IMG/VR virus record: IMGVR_UViG_3300021185_000768
Coordinates: 1 to 25,029 of that record
Strand: one strand, 5' to 3'
Length of the DNA stretch: 25,029 nt
Origin: a virus
In this document: positions 16,157 to 23,125 of the stretch, in pieces
How positions within the stretch are numbered: the stretch's first letter is position 1
Layout of the letters: each line of letters starts with the position of its first letter
Notes under the pieces: generated by a model
Told to the model about the DNA's origin: nothing
Seen by the model: only the letters and a program-made list of their open reading frames with translations
Databases searched by the model: none
Translations under genes and position numbers: made by a program

Positions 16157-16699
16157 TTAAAATGTTCCTTTCTCTGCAAATCCTGTAACTTGTAATGTAT
16201 ATCTATTCTGATAACCTAAATTTGCAACATGATGCTCTGCATTAGGTTTGATTACTGTGAAGTCTCCTTTTTTATAATCTATCCAACATTCGTTATCCAT
16301 TTCAAAATAATGCCCCATTAACCTATCCTGTAGAAATAAATTTATTCTAATAGGTTCCAATCCTTTTATATTAAGTTTTTCGTTCTTAACATGTTCTTTT
16401 ATTTTATAAAGTGTATCTGTATGAGGTGCTATAAATCTACCTGGTTTAATACAATTTACTGTTGCTACACTATATTTTAAAACATCATCAAATAGATGCT
16501 TTACCTGTTGTACCCAATAATCACAATCGCTTTCAAATACTTGATACACCCAAGGTGAATCGTGAGGGTAATCAGGTACTGCAACACCAAGTTTATCCCA
16601 AAACCCTGCACTAAAAACAGTATTAGTATGCTCTGTAAATTTGATTCTATAAAGCATTTCATCTGTAACAAATGAAATATTTTTATGTCCCTTATGCAT
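16157..16699 (-). CDS. 2OG-Fe(II) oxygenase-like protein (second of tandem pair)
   Basis: The 180-aa chain has the double-stranded beta-helix pattern of 2-oxoglutarate/Fe(II) oxygenases of the aspartyl/asparaginyl-hydroxylase type: an H-x-D metal motif (H93, D95 in PHTDT), RINLFLQD with R118, GHYFEMD (129-135), KGDFTVI, the distal His (H156 or H157 in EHHVANLG) and a C-terminal R166 suited to 2-oxoglutarate. All expected ligands are present, so an active hydroxylase is plausible. It overlaps its paralogue upstream by eight bases (ATGCATAA), implying coupled translation, and ends nine bases before the epimerase. The substrate is unknown; an amino-acid, peptide or sugar-linked small molecule is possible. 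Confidence 0.8.
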   Translation of the reverse strand: MHKGHKNISFVTDEMLYRIKFTEHTNTVFSAGFWDKLGVAVPDYPHDSPWVYQVFESDCDYWVQQVKHLFDDVLKYSVATVNCIKPGRFIAPHTDTLYKIKEHVKNEKLNIKGLEPIRINLFLQDRLMGHYFEMDNECWIDYKKGDFTVIKPNAEHHVANLGYQNRYTLQVTGFAEKGTF

Positions 16700-17195
16700 C
16701 TTTTAGAACTGTGACTTGACAAGAATAAAAAGGCTCTTCACCCATGTTTCCTGCTATGTGCCAATCATCTATGCCAAACTTTACCCAATCACCTGCTCTC
16801 CATTTTACAAAAGGCTGATCGTGTACTTCATAATAGTGTCCACGTTTCCAGTCCTCTAAAAATATCAAGTAACGATGACTAACGCCTGTGCCGTCATCAT
16901 TATGTTTTTGTTTAAGTTTAAAATGTTTGTCAACATGATATGGAATAGTTTGTCCTGGTGGAATATTAATTACACTAACAACATGATGATCAAAGTCTTG
17001 TGGTATTTTTTTAGATAAGTCATGTACCCATTGTGGTGAGGTCTCAAACATCTGCCATATACTACTATTATGTTCTGTGTAATATTGTTCTACAGCAGGC
17101 GTCTGTTGATAACACTGGAAGTAATCGTCAAAGTTTAACTGACTCATTTGATCATGAGTAATTCCAAAATTATCTATATGGCCGTATTTAATCAC
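16692..17195 (-). CDS. 2OG-Fe(II) oxygenase-like protein (first of tandem pair)
   Basis: This 167-aa protein is a clear paralogue of the following one: H-x-D at H87/D89 (in PYHVDK), HRYLIFLED, RGHYYEVHD (118-126), AGDWVKF and the distal His H146 (in DDWHIAGN) line up one for one. The position of the C-terminal 2-oxoglutarate-binding Arg in the paralogue is occupied by Phe here (PFYSCQVTV), so cofactor binding must differ or activity may be altered. The start is GTG at 17195, overlapping the amidinotransferase stop by eight bases; the Shine-Dalgarno is weak (AGAG), so coupling is probably what drives translation. The substrate is unknown. Confidence 0.8.
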   Translation of the reverse strand: MIKYGHIDNFGITHDQMSQLNFDDYFQCYQQTPAVEQYYTEHNSSIWQMFETSPQWVHDLSKKIPQDFDHHVVSVINIPPGQTIPYHVDKHFKLKQKHNDDGTGVSHRYLIFLEDWKRGHYYEVHDQPFVKWRAGDWVKFGIDDWHIAGNMGEEPFYSCQVTVLKDA

Positions 17196-18249
17196 AGTAA
17201 CTCTCTAATGTACCTTTACGTCTTAGATCTAAAGTAGCACAATGTATACCGCCAGATAGCGTCATAGAATGCCTAAACTGTACAGGTACACTATCTATAC
17301 CATACTTGTCTAGTTCTCTCATCAGAGGCTCTTGTGCTGAGTCTAACACTACTGTATTTTCGTCTACGCTCAATAAGTTCATACCAATATAAGGTGAGCA
17401 TGGAGGCATGTAGCCTTGCTCTGCAAGTTTGCTTCCTTGTACAACACAATCATCAAACCAAATCTTGTCCCATTTTTTAAACATCTCAGGACAGTTATCA
17501 GGTGTTACCCTGCTACTATTCATTAATACTAATCCTGGTCTAAGTGGAACAATAGTGCTGTCAAAATGTGCAAAACTATATAGTTCGCTGTAATGCATTT
17601 TATAACCCATAGGTTCAACTAATCTTTTTAACCACTGGTAACCTTTCATGTTTCCTGAATTACTAACTTGGTATAATAAGTCTTTTCCAACTCTTACTAT
17701 GTTCGGTGCATCAAAACAAATCTCATGGTTAAGTAATGTTGGTTTGTCTTCTATATCTTCAAATGTGTACATGTCATCATGTAACTTTGGTTTAGGTGCT
17801 GACATCCATAAAGCACCATCTTCAAATGCTTCATACATAATGTCTTCGTATAATCTTGTTTCAAAGTATCTTGCTCTTACAGGAGTAGGAGTTTCTATAA
17901 GCATGTCGCCTAATGGTAAAATTAAATCTCTTGGACACCAACTATACCAGCCTTTTGATTGCCAGCCTTGTCCAATATCGTAACTTTTTTGTTCCCAATC
18001 AATGACTTTAGGCCTATGAACTTTTACACCCATTTTACTAAGTGCATCTGCAAGTCCGTCTGCATCTTCATTGGCTTCGTCAATTACCCATTGTGGGTAA
18101 GGCCCTTCTAGTTTTTCTACATCTTCTTTATTAAAATTAGCATAACTAAAACTTCTTGCTGAAATATCTGTTGCTATTCTGGAATGGTCTGCTCGACCTA
18201 CAATGATTTCCTCTAAAGGGTCCCAATCATTGTGTGAACTAACTATCAT
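17188..18249 (-). CDS. Glycine amidinotransferase (AGAT) family enzyme
   Basis: AGAT-family enzymes move the amidino group of arginine to an amine acceptor, leaving ornithine; the acceptor is glycine in creatine synthesis and an aminocyclitol in the streptomycin enzyme StrB1. Residues matching the human active site are all present: D108 (in CPRD), D180 (in FDAPN), H228 and D230 (in AHFDST), R247 and the nucleophile C337 (in GGIHCATLDLRRKG). The C-terminus RKGTLESY closely follows the human RRGTLQSY. Positions matching human Asn300 and Met302, which shape the acceptor pocket, are Ser225 and Ala227, so the acceptor may not be glycine. The protein is complete at 353 aa, with AGGAG upstream and its own late promoter. 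Confidence 0.93.
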   Translation of the reverse strand: MIVSSHNDWDPLEEIIVGRADHSRIATDISARSFSYANFNKEDVEKLEGPYPQWVIDEANEDADGLADALSKMGVKVHRPKVIDWEQKSYDIGQGWQSKGWYSWCPRDLILPLGDMLIETPTPVRARYFETRLYEDIMYEAFEDGALWMSAPKPKLHDDMYTFEDIEDKPTLLNHEICFDAPNIVRVGKDLLYQVSNSGNMKGYQWLKRLVEPMGYKMHYSELYSFAHFDSTIVPLRPGLVLMNSSRVTPDNCPEMFKKWDKIWFDDCVVQGSKLAEQGYMPPCSPYIGMNLLSVDENTVVLDSAQEPLMRELDKYGIDSVPVQFRHSMTLSGGIHCATLDLRRKGTLESYCD

Positions 18250-18278
18250 ACATTTGTCTCCTGTGTGTATTATGTTAC

Positions 18279-18285
18279 TATTTAT
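18279..18285 (-). promoter_or_regulatory. T4-type late promoter box, leadered class (amidinotransferase)
   Basis: ATAAATA on the minus strand, predicted start near 18273, then a 24-nt leader with AGGAG eight bases before the ATG at 18249. It directly abuts the TAA stop of the aminotransferase-like gene, so the amidinotransferase-oxygenase-epimerase-radical SAM run can be expressed late on its own. Confidence 0.72.
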
Positions 18286-19164
18286 TTAACAATCACCTAA
18301 CCAGTCCGAAATACAGACTCTGTAGTTTCCTGATACTCCCCTATTATATTCTGAATGTCTGATATCGTCCCCTAGACCAAATATCATTGTATCTGTCCAC
18401 ACTAGGTCTTCGTTAGAACATATTGTTTCGTATAAGTCTCTATACTTTTCCCAATTATAATCAGGCGAAAAGTTTCGCATATACTGTACACCTAATGCCA
18501 TGCTATAATTATTTTGCATTTTTACCTCATTGAGCATACTTACGCCATCATCAACATAATCTCTAGTAAATCTAATACCTACTCTGTGATTTTCTAATGT
18601 AAAGAAAGGTTTACTTAAACTACATGTTACTTCTTTAATAGCAGGATATTTATTTAAATCTATATGTACAAATTTACTAATTCCCCAATACGCCAGATCT
18701 AGGCATACAGGTATATCCATTACATTACAGACTTTCATTATGTGTTCAAAGTCAGGGTGTATACAACCAAAATCGCTAAATGGTGCACTTATTAGTAATG
18801 CATGTAATCCTGGACCTTTTAATATACTTTCTAGATGATGTGGAGAATGTAGATTTTGAAATTGTACATGTTTGCCTAAACAGGCATGATATTGAAAGTC
18901 ACCGTTCAAGACTATTATTTCTCTGTCTTTACTATGTCGTAATATAAATTGGTCAAACGTTTGACTGGTGCCTTGTGTGTAATCTGCATGTTTAAATTCG
19001 TTTAATCCGTTAAGGCTTTTTGTATCTGAATAGTTAAGCCATTCTCTCCAGACCTTTTGATATTCTTCGAGACTTACATTTTTTAAATCATCTTTATCTA
19101 GATGCCAATGGAAATCTTGTATTTCTTTATTTCTAACAGGTCTTGCTCCTCTAACTGCAGGCAT
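18286..19164 (-). CDS. Compact PLP-dependent aminotransferase-like protein
   Basis: The fold-type-I aminotransferase pattern is visible. With the start chosen here, residues about 63-72 (TQGTSQTFDQ) match the cofactor-phosphate loop, DLAYWG has the pyridine-nitrogen Asp D156 and Tyr Y159, and CSLSKPF carries the putative Schiff-base Lys K185, followed nine residues later by R194 in RVGIRF, a usual SLSK...RxG layout. At 292 aa it is much shorter than typical class I/II enzymes (about 370-420 aa), with trimmed N- and C-terminal parts. A longer frame starts at 19191, but the ATG at 19164 has AGGAG seven bases upstream and overlaps the previous gene by only 14 bases, so I use it. The substrate is unknown. 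Confidence 0.78.
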   Translation of the reverse strand: MPAVRGARPVRNKEIQDFHWHLDKDDLKNVSLEEYQKVWREWLNYSDTKSLNGLNEFKHADYTQGTSQTFDQFILRHSKDREIIVLNGDFQYHACLGKHVQFQNLHSPHHLESILKGPGLHALLISAPFSDFGCIHPDFEHIMKVCNVMDIPVCLDLAYWGISKFVHIDLNKYPAIKEVTCSLSKPFFTLENHRVGIRFTRDYVDDGVSMLNEVKMQNNYSMALGVQYMRNFSPDYNWEKYRDLYETICSNEDLVWTDTMIFGLGDDIRHSEYNRGVSGNYRVCISDWLGDC

Positions 19165-20536
19165 TATGAATCTCCTGGAAAAAGTTTTCATTACTTTTCC
19201 TTCTAAATGTTCCGTCTACTAAATGATTATAATTAAACTCTACACTATCTTTTGTTTTTTCTAATAGTTCTTGATAAGCAGTAGGGCTTAGATTTCTTAT
19301 ATATTCAAATACAGTAAAAAATCCTTTTACTCTATCTAATAAAGTATCTGCTTCATTAAAGTTAATTGGCCAACACTCATCAAATGTTTTAAAATCTATA
19401 CTTTTTAGTTCTTCGTAAATACCTTTACATCCAAATGTAATAAAAGGCTTTTTAAATGCCATAGGTATAAATTGTTTTTCATCCACATACCCATAACCGT
19501 AAGGTTCGCCACCAGGTGTAATTATTATATCACAGTCTTCATACAACCAGGGTCCAGGGATACCTCTATCATCTATATTTTTCATATCTATAATATGTGG
19601 CCTACTCATAATATTTTCCATTATAGACTTAAACATACTATCTGTAATATCTTCTTTATTAATTAATTCGTTTAAACTTGTAGCCATTAATTGTATATGA
19701 TAAGGATACTCATGTTTTGTATTTGGATTGTTTGCAACTTTAGATATAGCATTTGGACCTAAACTGTAAAACCTACCATAAGTAATATCTTCTAATCCCA
19801 TAGCACTATTTTCTAACATAGTAGAAAATAATAATCTGTGTGACCTACAATTTCTTAATGTACATAAAAATTTATTTGGTACAATATTATATAATCTTTT
19901 TTCCCTAGGCCCCATTGTTCTATTCATTTCTAAATGTACTTTATTAAATTCTTCTTCCTCTGATAAAAATGTCATATAATGAACTCTATCAAAATACCAA
20001 AGTTTATGTATTTTAAAGACATTTTTAACTCTTGATGTATGAGTTGTATAGTGACCAAAATAATCAGTGGTTTCCCCTGATCCACTTAATATAATTTTGA
20101 TGTTTGGGTTTGCTGACCCTAATTCTGCGAAATAAATATTTGCATCAAAGAAATAAGGTTCAGTACTAGAATAAAATAAAAATGCTAAATTAGGTAAATT
20201 TAGTGAAAGTATATGCTGTACTACTTTATCTATCTCTTTACCAAAAGGTGATAGTTCGTAATATTTACGATTTTCTATTGTGATGGGAAAACTTTGTATA
20301 TCTATAGGAACAAGTGTTATATCATTACTATTACATTTAGATACATCACCATTATTAATTATATTAATATCAAACATTTCGTTAAATGGATTATAGTTTT
20401 GTTCTAATTCTATTTGTGTTAGTATATGTAATGGCAAAGGCTCACGGCCTGTCCAACCATTGGCTTTATGCTGTTCTATTGTTTCATCTGTAAACTGAAA
20501 CCCGTCATGTAAATAGAATATATTAATATTTTTCAT
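19151..20536 (-). CDS. Glycosyltransferase-like protein
   Basis: This 461-aa protein has two segments I associate with a glycosyltransferase-like family common in marine phages. The first is K-F-L-C-x-x-R-x-x-R-x-H-R (about 222-234) followed by a Leu-rich helix. The second is a C-terminal block with VDEKQFIPMAFKKPFITFG (351-369), then a Leu-x-x-x-x-F-K-T-F run and a late Arg-rich helix. The family is assigned by pattern, not by a catalytic motif I can verify. The Shine-Dalgarno AGGA borrows the final A of the tRNA CCA end, and the ATG lies nine bases past the tRNA. It overlaps the aminotransferase-like gene by 14 bases, suggesting that the two act together. A surface-glycan or compound-linked sugar transfer is an inference. 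Confidence 0.68.
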   Translation of the reverse strand: MKNINIFYLHDGFQFTDETIEQHKANGWTGREPLPLHILTQIELEQNYNPFNEMFDINIINNGDVSKCNSNDITLVPIDIQSFPITIENRKYYELSPFGKEIDKVVQHILSLNLPNLAFLFYSSTEPYFFDANIYFAELGSANPNIKIILSGSGETTDYFGHYTTHTSRVKNVFKIHKLWYFDRVHYMTFLSEEEEFNKVHLEMNRTMGPREKRLYNIVPNKFLCTLRNCRSHRLLFSTMLENSAMGLEDITYGRFYSLGPNAISKVANNPNTKHEYPYHIQLMATSLNELINKEDITDSMFKSIMENIMSRPHIIDMKNIDDRGIPGPWLYEDCDIIITPGGEPYGYGYVDEKQFIPMAFKKPFITFGCKGIYEELKSIDFKTFDECWPINFNEADTLLDRVKGFFTVFEYIRNLSPTAYQELLEKTKDSVEFNYNHLVDGTFRRKSNENFFQEIHNACS

Positions 20537-20545
20537 AAGTTATCC

Positions 20546-20635
20546 TGGCGGAAAGGGAGGGATTCGAACCCTCGGTACAGTTACCCGTACTCCTCCTTAG
20601 CAGGGAGACGCTTTAAGCCACTCAGCCACCTTTCC
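20546..20635 (-). tRNA. tRNA-Ser(GCU) with encoded CCA
   Basis: The minus strand folds as a class II tRNA. The acceptor stem GGAAAGG pairs with CCTTTCC, the discriminator is G and CCA is encoded. The anticodon stem TCTCC/GGAGG carries the loop CTGCTAA with anticodon GCT. A long variable arm has a GTAC/GTAC stem, and the T arm is GAGGG/CCCTC with loop TTCGAAT. It reads AGC and AGU serine codons; AGU is frequent in the A+T-rich genes here. It opens the minus-strand accessory block and sits at a strand switch. Confidence 0.96.
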
Positions 20636-20643
20636 GTTTTTTA

Positions 20644-20650
20644 TATTTAT
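20644..20650 (-). promoter_or_regulatory. Possible late promoter box in front of the tRNA
   Basis: ATAAATA on the minus strand, with a predicted start about three bases before the tRNA 5' end. It would make a transcript covering the tRNA, the glycosyltransferase-like gene and the aminotransferase-like gene. It is divergent from the gp14 box at 20700-20706. The 49 bases between them are A+T-rich and could also hold a host-type promoter that I cannot define. Confidence 0.5.
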
Positions 20651-20699
20651 CGTTGTTATATACAGTTATAATTATATTACGATAGGATTCGTAAAGGCG

Positions 20700-20706
20700 A
20701 TAAATA
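20700..20706 (+). promoter_or_regulatory. T4-type late promoter box, leaderless class (gp14)
   Basis: ATAAATA on the plus strand, spacer GTACT, then the ATG at 20712. Box, spacer and ATG are identical to the gp13 module at 11894-11908. Confidence 0.78.
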
Positions 20707-20711
20707 GTACT

Positions 20712-21773
20712 ATGCCAAAAATAAGTTTATGGAATCCAGTCAAAACAAACGACTACTCATTCACCGATAGAATTGTCGGAGAGCATTTATATGCCGGTGG
20801 TACCGGGGTACATATCCATAAATATTTAGGAGTACATAACTCACCTGATGAAAAAGACCCTACAAGACCTAGTAGTGCCGCAAATGATACAGAAGTTTTT
20901 ATACAAGACTTGTTATTCTTAGAAAATAGAGATCGTAAATACGATAAAGACATTTACGAATTACGTGGACAATATAATCTTGGTGACGGTGATGCTTTTG
21001 ATTTAACACAATTTGGTATGTTCCTTGCAAACGATACATTAATGATGAATTTCCATATTGAAAGTATGGTAGAAGCAGTAGGCAGAAAGTTAATGGCAGG
21101 TGATGTTTTAGAGTTGCCGCATTTAAGAGACGACTTATTACTAGGCAGTGACGAAGCAATCAATAGATACTATGTAGTAACAGATGCCAGTAGACCAGCA
21201 GAAGGGTATGATCCTAGATGGTGGCCTCACTTGTGGAGAGTTAAGTTAGGACCAATTACAGATTCACAAGAGTACAGAGATATTCTTGGAACTGGTGAGG
21301 AAGAGGAAGATTTAAGAAACTTAATAAGCACCTATGCTAATGATATTAATATTAATGATAAAATTTTAGAACAAGCAGAACGTGATGTACCGTTTGATCC
21401 TCAATTTAGAAATACTACACATTTATATTTTGATGAAACTGTACCGGACAAACCAAGTATAGACTTCGGTGGTGCAGACGGCACACCAGTAAATGGTTTA
21501 AGTTTAGTAGGTAGCGGAGCAACATTCCCTACTTCAGGTACTAGTGACGGTGATTACTTTTTAAGAACAGACTTTAGTCCAAATAGATTATTTAAAAAAT
21601 CAGGAACACGTTGGTTAAATGTAGGTTCAGATGGTCGTCAGGCTTGGTCAGCGGCAAATAGAATACTAGCAACCTTTATTAATAATGATAATATTACTAG
21701 CGATAGTGACGGTGGCGAAGCAAACGAAAAAACAAATTTAAGTAAGGTTATTAAACCTAAAACGGATAACTAA
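20712..21773 (+). CDS. 14: Neck protein (gp14-like) with C-terminal extension
   Basis: gp14 pairs with gp13 to seal the head and receive the tail. The N-terminal 235 residues follow the gp14 pattern: an early VFIQDLLFLENRD strand (62-74), FGMFLANDTLMMNFH (101-115), KLMAGDVLELPHLRDDLL (126-143) and a W-W-P-H-L-W-R-V-K-L segment (170-179) equivalent to the T4 KLYVWKLRCE region. T4 gp14 is 256 aa; this protein is 353 aa. The extra 110 residues carry one Gly-x-aromatic/Trp module (G280-W301: GDYFLRTD...GTRWLNV), also seen in the sheath and gp15. The start is fixed by the late box. Its stop overlaps the gp15 ATG by one base. Confidence 0.86.
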   Translation: MPKISLWNPVKTNDYSFTDRIVGEHLYAGGTGVHIHKYLGVHNSPDEKDPTRPSSAANDTEVFIQDLLFLENRDRKYDKDIYELRGQYNLGDGDAFDLTQFGMFLANDTLMMNFHIESMVEAVGRKLMAGDVLELPHLRDDLLLGSDEAINRYYVVTDASRPAEGYDPRWWPHLWRVKLGPITDSQEYRDILGTGEEEEDLRNLISTYANDININDKILEQAERDVPFDPQFRNTTHLYFDETVPDKPSIDFGGADGTPVNGLSLVGSGATFPTSGTSDGDYFLRTDFSPNRLFKKSGTRWLNVGSDGRQAWSAANRILATFINNDNITSDSDGGEANEKTNLSKVIKPKTDN

Positions 21774-23125
21774 TGGCAGGTAAGAATTTAGATTATTGGT
21801 ATGATGAACAGATAAAACGTTATCTAATTCAGATCATTAGAATATTCTCTAATTTTAAAGTAAGAGAATACACCAAGACAGGTGCAAGTTATAATAGAGT
21901 ACCTGCACGATACGGTGATGCTAGTAGAATGGTAGCAAATATATTGCGTAATAATTCTGAAAACGTAATTAATAATGCTCCGTTTATAAGTGTTACAATA
22001 CAAAGTATACAACCAGCAAGAGATAGAATTGCCGAGCCTTTCTTTGTTGATACTAATCAAATAGCAGAAAGAGAATATGACCCAGAAACAGGAACATACT
22101 CTGCTGAACAAGGAAATTTATACTCAACACAGAGATATATGCCTGTGCCTTATAATCTTACAGTTAATGTAGATATATGGACTACTAATACTGACACAAA
22201 ATTACAGGTACTGGAACAAATATTTGTACTGTTTAATCCAAGTATACAATTACAATCCAATAGCAACCCTTTAGATTGGACCAGTGTTTTTGAAGTTGAA
22301 CTTACAGATATTGCATGGAGTAGTAGAAGCATACCAGCAGGCGTAGATGAGAATTTAGATATTTCTACATTAACCTTTGCTATACCTATATGGATCAGTC
22401 CTCCTGCAAAAGTTAAAAGACAAACAATTATACAAGAAATTATTAATAATGTACACTCTGTATCAAGTATATCAGACTTAGGATTCAGTAACGATTATGC
22501 AGACTTCTTTAACGACATAGAAGATACATTCGAGATTGTAACTACTCCAGGTGATTACAAAGTTCAAGTAATAGGTGCTACGGCTACACTAGTAGACCAA
22601 AAAGGTACAGAGATTAAATGGTCAGATATTATAGAGCAATTAGGTGAAATAAGAACTACAAGTTTACTAAAATTAAATATCAGCGGTGATTCTGATAACC
22701 TACTTAATTTAGTATATGGCACAGTAGCAACTAGTCCTTCAAGCGATACTCAATTAATTTTTAATTTAGATACTGATACATTGCCTACTAATACTCTTAC
22801 TGCAATAGATAAAATTATAGACCCTAGAGCAAATTATCCGGGAGATGGCACATTGGATGCCGCGGCTAACGGACAAAGATACTTAATTACAGAACAAGTT
22901 ACAAAATCAGGATACACCAATTGGGATATTGATGCAAACGAAGATGACATCATACAATTTAACGGTTCTACATGGACTGTAGTTTTTGATGCAAGTGCAA
23001 ATGGTAGTGAGATACATTACATAAACAATACATTTACCACCAAACAATACAAATGGACAGGCAAAACCTGGATAAGTAGTTATGAAGGCGAATACAATCC
23101 AGGATTTTGGAGACTGAGTTTATAA
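21773..23125 (+). CDS. 15: Tail sheath stabiliser / tail completion protein (gp15-like)
   Basis: gp15 caps the top of the tail and joins it to the neck. The first 225 residues match the T4 gp15 layout: an N-terminal YWYDEQIKRYLIQIIRIFSN helix, FKVREYTK and RVPARYGD strands (as in T4 FIRVPITYAS), PFISVTIQSI, a VNVDIWTTNTDTKLQVLEQI segment and PIWISPP (206-212), close to the T4 gp15 W-x-x-x-P-P ending. T4 gp15 is 272 aa; here it is 450 aa. The extension (about 350-450) holds two Gly-x-aromatic/Trp modules (G367-W401 and about 411-433). Its stop overlaps the ATG of the Nudix gene, so all three plus-strand genes are chained. Confidence 0.9.
   Translation: MAGKNLDYWYDEQIKRYLIQIIRIFSNFKVREYTKTGASYNRVPARYGDASRMVANILRNNSENVINNAPFISVTIQSIQPARDRIAEPFFVDTNQIAEREYDPETGTYSAEQGNLYSTQRYMPVPYNLTVNVDIWTTNTDTKLQVLEQIFVLFNPSIQLQSNSNPLDWTSVFEVELTDIAWSSRSIPAGVDENLDISTLTFAIPIWISPPAKVKRQTIIQEIINNVHSVSSISDLGFSNDYADFFNDIEDTFEIVTTPGDYKVQVIGATATLVDQKGTEIKWSDIIEQLGEIRTTSLLKLNISGDSDNLLNLVYGTVATSPSSDTQLIFNLDTDTLPTNTLTAIDKIIDPRANYPGDGTLDAAANGQRYLITEQVTKSGYTNWDIDANEDDIIQFNGSTWTVVFDASANGSEIHYINNTFTTKQYKWTGKTWISSYEGEYNPGFWRLSL

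Noticed and set aside
19165-19191. Earlier ATG for the aminotransferase-like gene
   Set aside because: It would lengthen the overlap with the upstream gene and has no Shine-Dalgarno; the ATG at 19164 has AGGAG at good spacing.
20546-20711. Phage attachment site or integration hotspot at the tRNA
   Set aside because: No integrase, no direct repeat of the tRNA 3' end at the other border of the block, and a lytic T4-like gene set; the tRNA appears to be phage-encoded.
20899-22332. Minus-strand frames opposite gp14 and gp15
   Set aside because: Their Cys/Ser/Ile-rich composition is typical of antisense reading of A+T-rich genes; no promoter or ribosome site.
23107-23124. TTG start for the Nudix gene
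   Set aside because: It adds only six residues that are gp15 coding sequence in another frame; the TAATG overlap start at 23125 matches the neighbouring junctions.
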